From: Notospermus geniculatus
Lineage: Eukaryota > Nemertea > Pilidiophora > Heteronemertea > Lineidae
Length of the DNA: 64,000 nucleotides
Reading direction: 5' to 3'
NCBI GenBank assembly: GCA_002633025.1
Contig: NMRB01000201.1
Location: forward strand, 201,156-265,155
The position numbers and the translations under genes were made by a program. The notes under the pieces are model-generated. The model was not told the origin of the DNA and did no database searches. It was given only the letters and a program-made list of their open reading frames with translations. How positions within the stretch are numbered: position 1 is the first letter of the stretch; the number at the start of each line of letters is the position of its first letter. Below are positions 11,101 to 21,300 of this stretch, piece after piece.

Positions 11101-13476
11101 ATAGAGGAACTTCACGTGACGTCATCAAGGCCACGCTGGACGTCAAAATGTGTTTCCTGAAGGAATGTCACGATGACGTCACGTCACATCACGCGTGATG
11201 TCAATCCACGTATTGCACCCTATTGATGCCAGTTTGCGTCATTTTGACGTCCAGTCACATGATTTGATGACGTCAGTGGGATTCCTCTATAGTATTTGGA
11301 AATCCACTTAGATTAGATACGGTTTGTGAAGCAATGATGTGGTGCAGTACCTGATTGATGAAGATACAGTCATAGTTGGTGGATACATCTGCTAGCATAT
11401 CTTTCTCCATTGTTGTGGTACTTTTGATAAGGTCATAATATTCTTTAGCATGGATGGATAAAATGTCTCCCTCAGAACAACTGGATGGCTGAAAAATGCA
11501 ACAAACATTTGGATCAGTCATTCGCAGACATCTTGAAACTGGGAACACGTTGTCATCGGGGCCCATGGGGCATATTCATAAAACCTTAAGTAAGGTAACT
11601 AAGCCTAGTACTAGGCTTAGTTACCTGCCAAAGTGCGCAGTTTGTACAGATAATGTACACAACGAGCAACCAATGGGGAACCCGCCCTGCGGTTTATCCC
11701 GACAGGTCGGCCCTGTGAGCGCTTGTACCGAAACGACGTCATTGACGTCATTTTAGGTGTCATTGACGTCATGTTAGGTGCTGACGTTGCGTCGTGAAAA
11801 AAATGCCTGTACATTTTCTACAGGAAAAATGACAGGAAAGACGTTGCGTTTATCGTCATTGTATCCCTTCATTTTAAGAAAAAAAAGGAATGAGATAAAA
11901 AGAAAATTTCATCCACTACAAGATGATGTAAGTTTTACTGTCGGGCGACCAACACAAATGGTTTATTTTCACTGCAGAAATAAATGGAAGTAACGTTAGA
12001 AAAAAGAGACTTTCGGTACAAGCGCTTGCAGCGCCACGTCGTGACGTTAGTGTGCGGGTTCCTCATTAAGCCCAGTAGGCAATCGGGCACAGAGATGGCA
12101 TACAGGGAACACGGTTCAAAAACTCATGAGAGCACAGATTCAGGTAGACTACTTTTGATCAGTTTTACCTTGACAAATATAAAGTCTCACTTCTGGGATC
12201 TCTACTGAAAGTGCCCGAGGAAGACCCCGGTTGGGGTCGAAAATTTGCAAACTTCGGAGATGACTTTATGTTTACAGCACTATCATTTTGTGTGTTGTTT
12301 TTTGTGACCGTTTTTTGTGCTCTATGTTGGATATTTACCTTGACAAAGATGCACCTATCATTTAACTTATAGTGGCAGATTCTTTCCCATACTCTCAACA
12401 AACGAGCAGGACTCTCGTCATGTGTCTCTTTCTCCCATAGAGAATAATGATCTGCCATCTTCTCATCAAATGCCAAACATGTCCTGTGAAAAGAAACCTT
12501 TGATAATGGCCATGGAAATTGACAGAATATACATGTACATTGTACAGAATATACATGTAACATCACAACAGGCCAAAGTGTAAAATATTTGAGGAACATT
12601 TAAACTGTGTTTACAAAGATGATTGCATCTAATGTCTCTTCTGCAGGACTGAGATCCAATTTCTAGGACATAATCTTGTACTTTTAACTTAATGTCTGAT
12701 CCAGGTACCGTATCCTTCTGCTGAACGAAATCAAACATACCCTTTTGGAACGTGCAAACGGCTGTCCAAAGACTGAAAGGAGTAAGGTGGAATAGAAACA
12801 GTACTGAACACAAAAGTGAATGCAGCACTGAGTCAGTTAGGGAAGCTCCTTACAAATGACAGTTTACCGCTACAGAATACTACCGGTACATACCAAACAA
12901 GTCAAGGCCTCCCAGGTTTCAATTTGCTCGGTTGACCTGGTGGATGGCCAGTTAGTACAAATAGCAAAGAGTTCGGGGGTGACATCTCAATGGGACAAAG
13001 AGTATTCCTTGGTAACTAGTGCAATAGAGAATGAAAAGACTCTAAAATATATTCAACTTAGGATACGGTCCTATTGTTCAAAGTACACTACACTCACCAA
13101 GTTTTGAAACTGGCCCACGATGTTCACATTTTTCTTAGCTGATCTCATCTTACGTCCGGCCTTCTTTGCTTCTACTAAGTTATTGTTCTTCTTTTTACTG
13201 GATGAAGTCTGCGGAGATTGTAAAAGACAGTCAAGGATATTCGAACATGTCAAATTTAGGGCAAAAAATGTTGATTTTAACGATACTCTGAAAGCCTACC
13301 TTTGGTCTGGCTCCTGCTTTGCCTGACGAATTCCTCACTGCATCACTGTTGACTGGTGTTGTTTCCTTACTATTATTCAATGCACCTTGTTTTGGAGTAC
13401 CACTAACTGGCCTACAGTTTTCCTTCTGTCCATTCGAGCTGCTGGAATTCTTTCCTGGTTTTGCGTCAGTTTCCAT
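2145..13476 (-). CDS. HDAC6: Histone deacetylase 6-like, two HDAC domains plus ZnF-UBP
   Basis: Class IIb lysine deacetylase. HDAC6 family members deacetylate tubulin and other cytoplasmic proteins and bind ubiquitin C-termini. Exons, 5' to 3': 13300-13476, 13098-13208, 12741-12772, 12339-12483, 11351-11488, 10875-11077, 10564-10632, 9903-10029, 9692-9757, 9329-9388 or 8879-8938, 8383-8472, 7922-8148, 7442-7630, 6959-7046, 6642-6779, 6270-6472, 5614-5875, 5315-5464, 4957-5063, 4357-4424, 4126-4237, 3876-3958, 3367-3596, 2927-3076, 2420-2548, 2145-2201. With one of the two alternative exons the sum is 3411 nt, 1136 residues; human HDAC6 has 1215. Domain 1 has [19 protein letters not shown] and GGY. 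Domain 2 has [36 protein letters not shown] and GGY. Both keep the catalytic His pair and the zinc ligands. The C-terminus is a ZnF-UBP (WCPHL, CLDC, CYGC) ending AAHLSKFGS. The human SE14 linker repeats are absent. The start at 13476 has a good Kozak context, but the 5' exon edge is unresolved. Confidence 0.93.
4452..4683. mobile_element. MITE, TACTGTAAA terminal inverted repeats (copy 1)
   Basis: Non-coding 232-bp element in an HDAC6 intron. It starts TACTGTAAAGCAGGAAAATT and ends with the near-complement TTGCTTTACAGTA. The interior is rich in TCGCGAA/TTCGCGA palindromes. A second member with the same ends lies at 31727-31928. Confidence 0.8.
5975..6240 (+). mobile_element. Probable tRNA-derived SINE
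   Basis: About 265 bp in an HDAC6 intron. It has an A-box-like TGGCATAGTGC and a B-box-like GGGTTTGATACCC about 50 bp apart, followed by an unrelated tail ending in an A-rich stretch. The box spacing fits a tRNA-type pol III promoter, but the boxes are degenerate, so this is a moderate call. Confidence 0.5.
6828..6935. repeat. Tandem array, 30-bp unit
   Basis: Three to four copies of AACTTCATATTCCTGTCCAT followed by ACGGGGTGAC, in the HDAC6 intron between the first two exons of the second deacetylase domain. Copies differ by a few substitutions. Confidence 0.85.
8485..8700. repeat. Tandem array with T-arm-like core, 40-50-bp unit
   Basis: Four copies of AGCTCTTGTGGGATTCGAAC followed by CCACCCTCAA and a variable linker. 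Each core is a small palindrome (GTGGG...CCCAC) around TTCGAA, the shape of a tRNA T-arm. This suggests amplification of the 3' end of a tRNA-derived SINE. A single N at 8482 lies beside the array. Confidence 0.7.
8879..8938 (-). CDS. HDAC6: HDAC6 domain 1 alternative exon B
   Basis: Sixty-nt exon, phase 0 at both ends, reading [20 protein letters not shown]. The acceptor follows a long pyrimidine tract (...GCATTGAAG) and the donor is GAAG/GTAGGC. It encodes the VSAGYD segment whose Asp is a zinc ligand in the family. It lies downstream of exon A (9329-9388), and both can join the same neighbours, 9692-9757 and 8383-8472. The GD after the zinc Asp matches the usual HDAC consensus, so this is the more canonical version. 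Confidence 0.85.
9071..9216. repeat. Degenerate tandem repeat between exons A and B
   Basis: Three copies of a roughly 50-bp unit containing GAATAGCAGTTCATCC and GCTGTCTCAGGAAAGC. It lies in the spacer separating the two alternative HDAC6 exons. Confidence 0.7.
9329..9388 (-). CDS. HDAC6: HDAC6 domain 1 alternative exon A
   Basis: Sixty-nt exon, phase 0 at both ends, reading [20 protein letters not shown]. The acceptor is ATTTCAG/TTT and the donor CGGAG/GTACCC, which is weaker than that of exon B. It is the same length and phase as exon B at 8879-8938 and matches it at 13 of 20 residues. It keeps the zinc-ligand Asp but has Cys where the family normally has Asp three residues before the exon end (GC instead of GD). 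Confidence 0.85.
10072..10191. mobile_element. Short MITE with about 30-bp inverted ends
   Basis: 120-bp element. The left end TGGGTCATATGAATAAAGAC continues TAGCAAATGCTT and is mirrored by AAGCATTTGCTA GTCTTTATTCAT ACGGCCCA at the right. It is non-coding and sits in an HDAC6 intron. Confidence 0.8.
10193..10328. repeat. Tandem array, 21-27-bp unit
   Basis: Five to six copies of GATTGGTGACTACTA followed by optional CCGT and AAGATACT. It abuts the MITEs on either side. Confidence 0.85.
10332..10472. mobile_element. MITE with GTTAGCGCTAAC palindromes
   Basis: About 140 bp. The ends GGTTGCACAAAACTC and GAGTTTTGTGCAACC are complementary. Each end is followed inward by the perfect palindrome GTTAGCGCTAAC, with one extra copy near the left end. 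It lies in an HDAC6 intron. Confidence 0.8.
11100..11291. mobile_element. MITE packed with TGACGTCA motifs
   Basis: 192-bp inverted-repeat element between TATAGAGGAA and TTCCTCTATA. Both arms carry TGACGTCA, and TGGACGTCAAAATG is mirrored by CATTTTGACGTCCA. At least three full TGACGTCA (CRE-type) sites occur inside an HDAC6 intron. Confidence 0.75.
11597..11626. repeat. Perfect 30-bp palindrome
   Basis: GTAACTAAGCCTAGT followed by its exact complement ACTAGGCTTAGTTAC, with no loop. It lies in the HDAC6 intron next to an inverted-repeat element starting at 11717. Confidence 0.8.
11717..12026. mobile_element. Inverted-repeat element, about 310 bp
   Basis: The left end AGCGCTTGTACCGAAA is mirrored by TTTCGGTACAAGCGCT on the right. 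Three GACGTCA-type sites lie just inside the left end. It is non-coding and intronic in the HDAC6-like gene. Confidence 0.55.
12206..12330. mobile_element. GACCCCGGTTGGGGTC hairpin repeat, copy A (partial)
   Basis: Contains the hairpin GACCCCGGTTGGGGTC followed by GAAAATTTGC and the tail CATTTTGTGTG...TTTTGTGCTCT. Relatives lie at 13557-14413 and 21866-22040. Only one arm is present here. Confidence 0.65.
12741..12772 (-). CDS. HDAC6: HDAC6 32-nt microexon
   Basis: Acceptor CTTTCAG and donor GTATGT bracket 32 nt reading [11 protein letters not shown]. The model is supported because it links QNL of exon 13098-13208 (phase 0) to TCLAFDEKM of exon 12339-12483 in frame. Domain 1 then begins as the family expects (CxGLV/CLAFDExM). 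Confidence 0.85.
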
Positions 13477-13499
13477 GTTTGGTTTACCACCAAAGGTCT

Positions 13500-13505
13500 T
13501 TACAT
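13500..13505 (-). promoter_or_regulatory. Candidate start-stop minimal uORF before HDAC6 ATG
   Basis: On the minus strand ATGTAA, a start codon followed directly by a stop, lies 23 nt before the proposed HDAC6 start at 13476. It matters only if the 5' exon extends this far. A possible acceptor CTCTTCAG lies just upstream, so that is plausible but not shown. Confidence 0.3.
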
Positions 13506-13556
13506 TTTCTGAAGAGATATTCACTATGACAGAAAACCACTATCTAGTGTTCTAAT

Positions 13557-14413
13557 ATGCAAAGAAAGAGAAAGCACAAAAATTGACACACAAAATGATG
13601 ATAAACCGAAGTCAATTTCCAGAATCTTAGCAAATTTTCGACCCCAACCGGGGTCTTCTTCAGGCTGCTCGCTCATTACACCTCNCTTTCATTGTATGCT
13701 TTTATGCCCTATTCTTCATTCTGAATGGCTATTATTATCCAGGTACCACATCAATGTGATTGTGAATTCATGTTTGATTGACTGGCATTGAATGGTATCC
13801 AGTCCACCCTCAAGAATAATGGACTAGACCCTATTCATTTGGTCTGGGTTGTGGTTTTTAGGCATAGTGCCCCAGGCCTATTTTTATCTGGGCTCAGAGG
13901 GTCGCTTAAGACATTTTCATTTTGACTTTCTGGTCATTTTTGACAATGATATCTTGGAACAGAATTGTTTTTTTATCATGGGCTTGTAGAGTGGGTTGGA
14001 TTTTGTGTATATTCCAGGTTTTTCTATGAAAAAGCTATATGTTGACCCTTGCCTGCACGGACAAAACCTAATGAAGAAAATCATACTAAAACAAAAGAGC
14101 TAATTAGTCATTTATGTCATCAAAAATAATGTCTATTGCCCTTCATTCATCCCTCCAAGTTTCAGAAACATAACTTGACAGGGATCCCAAATGGGGAATT
14201 TGATCTTAAACCCCCATGACCTTTTCGACCCCAACCGGGGTCTTCTTCAGGCTGCTCGCTCATTACACTTCTGGTAGCTTGACTTGAAAGTGCCAGGGCC
14301 TGAAGAAGACCCCGGTTGGGGTCGAAAATTTGCTAAGATTCTGGAAATTGACTTCCTGTTTATATATATCATCATTTTGTGTGTCAATTTTTGTGCTTTC
14401 TCTTTCTTTGGCT
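13557..14413. mobile_element. Composite inverted-repeat element with GACCCCGGTTGGGGTC arms
   Basis: The left arm (13557-13690) starts CAAAGAAAGAGAAAGCAC. The right arm (14218-14413) ends with its complement GTGCTTTCTCTTTCTTTG. Arms match over about 115 bp and include the hairpin GACCCCAACCGGGGTC. The roughly 530 bp between them has no visible coding content. It lies just upstream of the HDAC6 coding start. A single N is at 13685. Confidence 0.7.
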
Positions 14414-16689
14414 GCTCCACATGCGATGCCCACCACCATGACCACAGGGACTTGATGCGATGTAAACCCTCATTAGGGTTGTAACCCTCAATGAATGAGG
14501 GTTTAGGCCTAGGCCCTACATCGCGTCAAACCCCTGTGAATGTGATACAGATCAGATGAGAGTGATGCGCACCAACCAAGCAACTGACCATCAAATGAGA
14601 CTGGAGACTGGCTGGATGAAACTCAGCTCCTGCTGATAGTGATGATGCTGCTGAGACTGAGAGTGAGGGGCTGAGCTGATATGCATGCAATGATGATTGA
14701 CATTTTGATGAGGTCATTGATCATGTTGAGGACGATGGGGGTGAGGTGACTTGAGGGACTGCCAGGGGAGGGAGCAGGGGAGGGGGGAGGGGAGATAGGC
14801 TAGGCTAGGCCCCTAGGCCTAGATAGATGATCACTGACTCATTCATGGACGACGACCATGACGACTGCAGCTCGAGCTGAGCTGTTCAACCATCGCATCA
14901 TCATGATACCATGCAGTCAGTTGGTCAGACTCTCTGACTCAGAGCCCCCAAGCCAGGCCCTGCTGTATGTAGACTATACTAGAGCATGTTCTTTCTTGTC
15001 TGAAATACATATTCAATCACATCTACATGTACTTCGCCTAAAACACGATCCGTATGCTCACATTTTCATTCAAATATCCGTTGACGAATGTTGCATGAGT
15101 CACAAAATACAATGCATCAAGCACAGGCAATGTACAGAATGTATATGATTTTTTTTTACAATTTCGGGACGCTTACACCGTATCCACCTTCACCACTTCG
15201 GCCATCCTCTGAGGTTTGTGGGTAAACTCTACCTCTGTACCAACATACAATAGATGGCAGGACCAACTTTCTTTTGTAGGGTGTAGGTGTACTCCTAGTC
15301 ATCATGGTCCTGACACTCTTTCCAATTCTTCAACATACCAAATATTTGGTTCATACTGATATGAAAATCCTTGTTTTGTGGACAATAATTTCAGGAAATC
15401 AAAAACAAATGCGCTGAATTAGTTGATATTGATTTTTATTCTTGTTACGGTACATCAAGCAAGGTAAAGTGCAGAACTGAAAACTTATATCTTCGTGGTA
15501 CTCACCACAACATGTATCATACCAGGTAACAGGACATAAAATATTTTTCTATCTATGGTCTGCTTGTAACTGCATCTAATTACAAACAAAATAGTATGAG
15601 TACGTATAATAAACTTTGACACAAAAAACAACTTCAAAACAAAGTAGATCTACATGTAATACTAGATTGATCACAGTTCCAATACGGTATAAAGAAATCA
15701 ATCCTTTGAACATTTCTCAACTTAGCTCAAGTAAATTAGTAACATAAACTTTTCCCAAATGTAATAATGCCCAGGTTCAGTAAGTACATTTTTTGGACCT
15801 GAATACATAAAGGCCATAAGTACATACCGATACCAGTAGTTTTGTGCTCAAAGGTCCTGATAATCACTCAATGGGTAGTAACAAGATTAGATACTGCCCG
15901 GGGCAAATAGAACAAATTCGTATGAAAAGCTGAGCTGACACAAAGGTTTTCTACACTCTCAGCTATTCCTATGAAAAGTCCTAACAAAAACATTGAACAA
16001 ATTAGGTTACAGTGGTGGGGGTTTATTGTGCGAAAAAAATCCTTCTCATTTCTATCATGCTCATTTGTAAAGCAACATTTCAACACGGATTGCTCTAAAG
16101 CTCAGTAAAACATTATGGAAAAACAAATAAAAAACACAAACAGAATAATAATTGAATAATCTCATACCTGTATACTTCAACAGTAGTATTGCATAGTAAA
16201 ACTTAGCTATTCATGGCGTCTTCTTGCTTTTAAAGCCAGACACTATAGACAGATGGGTTATAATCGACGAGCCTAGTCTCGGTCACCCAGCCGCTGTTTC
16301 GAATCTGGGGAACCGTAGCGGTACTGTGTGGCTGGGTGCGCAAGACTACACACAGCATTGGGGATTCCCCAAGGGGATTCCCAAAACCTCGATGCAGGAT
16401 AATGCTATAATATGTGGTTCTATATGGTTCTATACACTACGCACGCCTGTAGATGAGGTTGCACTATTATTTCGGCCGAACTGGAGAGTGAGTAGCGGTG
16501 CATAGTGTGCGGCTTTAAGCAAATTCTACACTGCAGCTAATTACACTCATCTCAACCTTCTAATGAATTCAATACTGGTAGCCAACATGAGCAAAAATCT
16601 ATCAAGTATTAGGCCTACTGCTGGTAACCCTTGCTGAGAGCATGTTGGGAATGTTTCCAAAATTTGCTACTTTATCTGAAGCCATCAAA

Positions 16690-16850
16690 CTATTGAAGAG
16701 CGAAACTGGGATTTGAACCCAGAGTCTTCTGCAAATGAGTCCAACACACGGATTTGAACCCAGAATCTCCTGCATATGAGTCCACAACCCAGATTCTTCT
16801 GCATATGAGTCCAACGCTCTACCACATGAGCAAAGTTGACACATCCCATG
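16690..16850 (-). repeat. tRNA-like repeat with duplicated T-arms
   Basis: On the minus strand CTCATGTGGTAGAGCGTTGG resembles a tRNA D-arm/A-box. It is followed by two B-box/T-arm-like blocks (TGGGTTCAAATCC) about 40 bp apart. The anticodon stem cannot be folded cleanly and a T-arm is duplicated, so I read it as a SINE head, not a functional tRNA. Confidence 0.5.
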
Positions 16851-17765
16851 ATGCATTGAGTCAGTGGGAAGTCAGGAAAATATGATTTGCCTCTCGATAG
16901 AAGCACCGCAAATTTCATCAAACAGCTGCTGAATCTAAAATACCATCACGTAGTGATGAAAGATACACAACATTGAGATCAGGTCTATAAAAAGATCAGA
17001 ATATTGCAAAAAAGTTATTAGACTGCATGTTTATACACAGTCTGGCACAAGTCTACATCTTTTGATTAAAAATCTACAGCCGTTCTCAACATCTGGTCTT
17101 GGACCAACTCATAGTAGGATCGGCCTTACAATCAGAATTGGGGGCAAAATTTTTAAAGAAAGAACAGCTGGCTGTTGACAACTTCTACACTTTCACAAAA
17201 TGGAATAAAAGCAATGCTTGTGCAGCTTATTTCACTTGGAATTAAAAATACAACACCTGGTGTGCCATCTGACATATTCCACATTTGAAATCATCGGACC
17301 TGGTTACCAGAAAACTCGTCCGAAATAAGCCCCAACCCTGAGTCATATGTGATGAGCAACACAATTTTAGAAAGACAGACTTTTTCAACTTTTCTCTCAA
17401 TACCTTTAAAGTGCTAATGTGAATTGGAATGTAGAGAGAAAGATAATTACCATTCTAAAGATAATTTTATCTCAACTTAGATGCATACACATCGTGCATA
17501 AGATTGAAAACTGGATGAAAATTTTGAATAAGAATCGCAACTCGTTCATATACTTCTGGGCTGTCACACGCAACATACAGTATTTCCTCACATAAAGAGA
17601 CATTCATATTTTGTTGTTTTATCACCACCCAACTGAGGCTGACTTCAATCACCGGTACGATAAATTTTAAGGAACTGTTTGTGGCATTCATTTCAGCAGT
17701 TATCAATATTGAGACTTTCATACAATCTCAAATCTTCCTCAATGTAGACACATTCAATGAAACAC

Positions 17766-17930
17766 AGTGGAACCTCTCTATTAAGGTCACCTTTGGGACT
17801 GACAGATGCTGTCCTAAACTGAGAGGGGTCCTTTTACTACAGAGGTGAAATGAACAGGGACTGATGTGGGAGTGGGCTTTGATAGGAAGGTGTCCTCCTG
17901 GCAGAGGTGTCTGCTAAGGGAGGTTCCACT
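17766..17930. mobile_element. MITE, AGTGGAACCTC ends (copy 1)
   Basis: 165-bp element starting AGTGGAACCTCTCTATTAAG and ending GGAGGTTCCACT. It shares the inner motif GGTGTCC and outer ends with 41108-41247 and 48862-49001. Confidence 0.75.
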
Positions 17931-18347
17931 GACTATCCGTATCAAATCCACTTGACTGTAGGCCTACATATATTGTCAGGTTGCATCAGTAAAATTGCGA
18001 AGTGAAAATACATCATAATCATAGCAAAAGAATTGAACATTTGATTATTTGATAAAGCTAAATGTCTATGACCTGTTGGAATAAGGTTGGTTTATCATGA
18101 TACAGAACTCGATACAGAACTCTCTCAATGTGATCAGAACATTCCTCCATTCATGTAGCAACTTCATTCATATACCCTAGAACTTTTCCTGAGTCAGACC
18201 TGATCACTGCACAGGCGGGTCCAATCCTTAAGATGTGTGGTTTTCTTGAGCTTGTGGTATCCAGACTTCGTAAAGAGCATATCTGTAGGTCAGTTAAGAA
18301 ATACATGTATCAACTCCAATGTCCCACTTCAGATTACGACAGAAACA

Positions 18348-21300
18348 CTATCTATTCCTGGAAAGAATGCAGAATAGTACAGGGGACTGATTGGTGACAG
18401 GTAATTCCAGCTTTGGAAGTAGGCCCGGTCTCAGTTGGTCAATCAGTACCAGGTACATTGTACCGATAACTGTTTTCACTGAGTATATTTCACACAAAGG
18501 ATACGTTTCTCCAAAAGATGGCACCCGTCTGTCCCGTCGGATACATCTCGCACCAAGTTTTTCAACGTCTGCTATGAAACGTTTATGATAGTCATGCGCT
18601 CCCCAGCAGTTACCCTAAAAAAAGAAAGAATCTCTAACATAAGGTCTCATATAGTCGAATCTTTAGCTTATCAACTTGGACACTTCTACCTTTGTCTTCA
18701 GTTAGTCAAGTACCAGCAAATTATCAATACCAAGCCCTCAAAGCAAGGCTTTGCAACTAACACCTCTTTGAAATGCTGTGTCTTACCCTCGCCAAGTACT
18801 TCCCTCCTGGTTTCAGGACACGCAGAGACAATTCCATAATACGACTTGTGGTTTCGAAGTCATAGCAGTAGCCTGCAAATGATGAGGAAGCCAGGAGTTG
18901 AAAACAACCTTTTGATGTAATGAAAGCTGAAGTTTTCAATTCAGCGACTTAATAACATTTGGAAGGATTGATGAATGAGATTTCAAGGCAACATTACTGT
19001 GGAGGTGACTAATTTGAGTCTTTAGGGTTCTGAAATGTCGGACTTTCAACGCTGAGCTGACATCTGGCTTACCTTTTGCAGCTTTGTCAACAGGAAATTC
19101 CGTCAAGTCGTTCACAACAAAGTCGTATTTCTTCCCCGAGTTTGCATCTTCCAGAAGCTGTTCCATACAGTCGCGTATCACAATCTGATGATTTGGGCCA
19201 ATGAACTCATCCATGCTGTCTCCGCAGGCTCGCGGCATGTACGTGCGACAAGCTTTGATCACCTCAACATCAATCTGAAAATTCGACAGAGATGGTCATT
19301 ATGAAATGCAGAAGAATACCTGAGGATCCATGAGGAAAGTCCCTGTCAAGTACCATACATTCAATTATTCAGTGGTATCGGCGTGAAAGGAAAATTCTCC
19401 CCTTTACCCAGAACCATTGAAACCGGTTAGTTGAGTTTGAGGCCACTGGGCCCGAGGGTACTGACAAGAGGAAGCCATCTCTGTCAGTGTCACATGGCAT
19501 CAAAACAATCTTGGCGGGATTTGAACCCACAGCTTTGGTGGTGACAAGCCTTGACTATGAATCTCCCTGACAATGTGTGTCCTTACCTCGCACATTAATA
19601 CCATTTTCAGATTCTCCTCCCTGAGTAAGCGTATAAGTCCACCGTCCCCTCCCCCTAGAATCAAGACCTCCTTGTCCGTGTAGTCTTCCCGCTTCTCGCT
19701 TCCAAGTCCAAGCAGCGTCTCGGAGTAGATGAGATCATTTTCAGAATACACTGAAAATGGTAACAAGGGATGATTTCAAGTCTTGTGTGAGACACGAACG
19801 AGTAATGTTATTTGTCTCCAGCGCCATGGATGCTGACTTTGCATTCATATCTGCATCTAGTATAGGCAGCAGTCACAGAGTCGCACAATACTGACCAAAA
19901 GGCCCGCCAAAAGGAGAGAGCAGGGAAGAACACTCCAAAATCTGCCTTCATGCAATGGCTGCAGAAGTACACAAGGCAAGCCGATGAATTTGTGCTAATC
20001 ATCCTCAAATCCCATGTGTATTCGCTACATCATAATACATGCGAGCCTAGTCAAGATGAGTGGTGCTAAACTGAATGTTTTCAGTCTCAAAGGTGTCCTT
20101 ATAGTGAGGTTCTATGGTATTTTATCATACTCACTAACATCACAGTCAAGATGCAAGGTGTTGCCATTCTCAGGAGAATGATAGATACGAATATTCTGCC
20201 ACTCGGAATCTTTCTCGAAGACGAGTTTGTCGTAATCTGCCTCCCATAAACGCTCATCTGAGGTTGCGAAGTATCTCCAGAGCGTATTTCCTCCTCTTTG
20301 GATTGGGCACTGAAGGCTGGCAAAGAAAAAACAGAGAACTCAATAAACAGATTTCGCAAAAATTTGGTGGCAAACTTTCAATTTTCCGGTTTCCAGACCG
20401 GACGAAATAAAATTTGGCTCAGTGTTGGTAGAATTCTTGTAAAAGTGCCTATTCATCAAATGAACCATGTCTCCAGGTCATACCTATGTACAGTAAGTCT
20501 AATCAGGCTGAAAATTGGCAAGGAGGTCTTAGTCGGTCATATCATAGGTCTTTTCTTTCCGAAATGTAGGTGTTCAATAACCTCAGTGCATTCTTTACTC
20601 ATATTGAATGTCTGATTAGGCAGAAATTTGGTATGAGGTGCAGGTGTTGTGATGACACCTAAGTATGAAGTATGAGCATTCTAGGTCAAAACAGCTCAAG
20701 TTAGTATCAAAATATGACTTAGGTTCACCCCTGCTCCAGTGTAAATGCAACACTGAACACTGGGTCTGTCATTTTGAAATTCAGAGAAAGAGCACTGTAT
20801 AGGTTTTTAATTTAACAGGTGGATCTGCCCTCCAATGCTAAAGGCAGTATCAGTGGGAGCATGATCCATTGAGATAACAGCCCTCTCATGTACTATGAAG
20901 TACACTGTGTGTAGAGTATAGCAGTTACTTCAATCAACTATGTCCCCTCTGATTCTTACGTGTACTTTAGTTGAGATACTGCCTAGACAATTGGAGGACA
21001 GTCATCATCTCATCAGGATGAAACTTGGTCATTCAGATCAACCAGATACAGATTAGGTGTGTTAGTAACCAAAGTGCAAACCTCCTTTGAGCTTGTATTA
21101 GCCCTGAAATAGTTTAGTAGCTATCGACAAAGAGCAAGCAAAATAGTCATCATGCAAGCATGCAATGTGCAGAACTTTCTAACAAGATGAAAGAAGTCTT
21201 TCCCATCCCCAGGGCGATCATTGGCAACGTCAGCAGCATGTTATGCCTAGGAGAATGTCAGAGAGGTAGCCATCTTCAACCGTGTCCCATACAGCGGCCA

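Larger units (their letters stand above)
14414..18347. other. Spacer between HDAC6 5' end and spermine synthase 3' end
   Basis: No exon could be supported. 14448-14531 holds a loose inverted repeat with CCCTCATT motifs, and 14620-14860 is purine-rich and GA/TGA-biased. Other content is a tRNA-like repeat at 16690-16850 and a MITE at 17766-17930. The 5' untranslated exon and promoter of HDAC6 probably lie in 13.5-15 kb, and the 3' UTR of spermine synthase just below 18348. Confidence 0.4.

Noticed and set aside
17467-17721. 85-codon minus-strand frame ending ...MHDVYASKLR
   Set aside because: It has a plausible amino-acid mix but no splice partner, homologue or conserved motif that I can see. 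It could be a terminal exon but cannot be supported.
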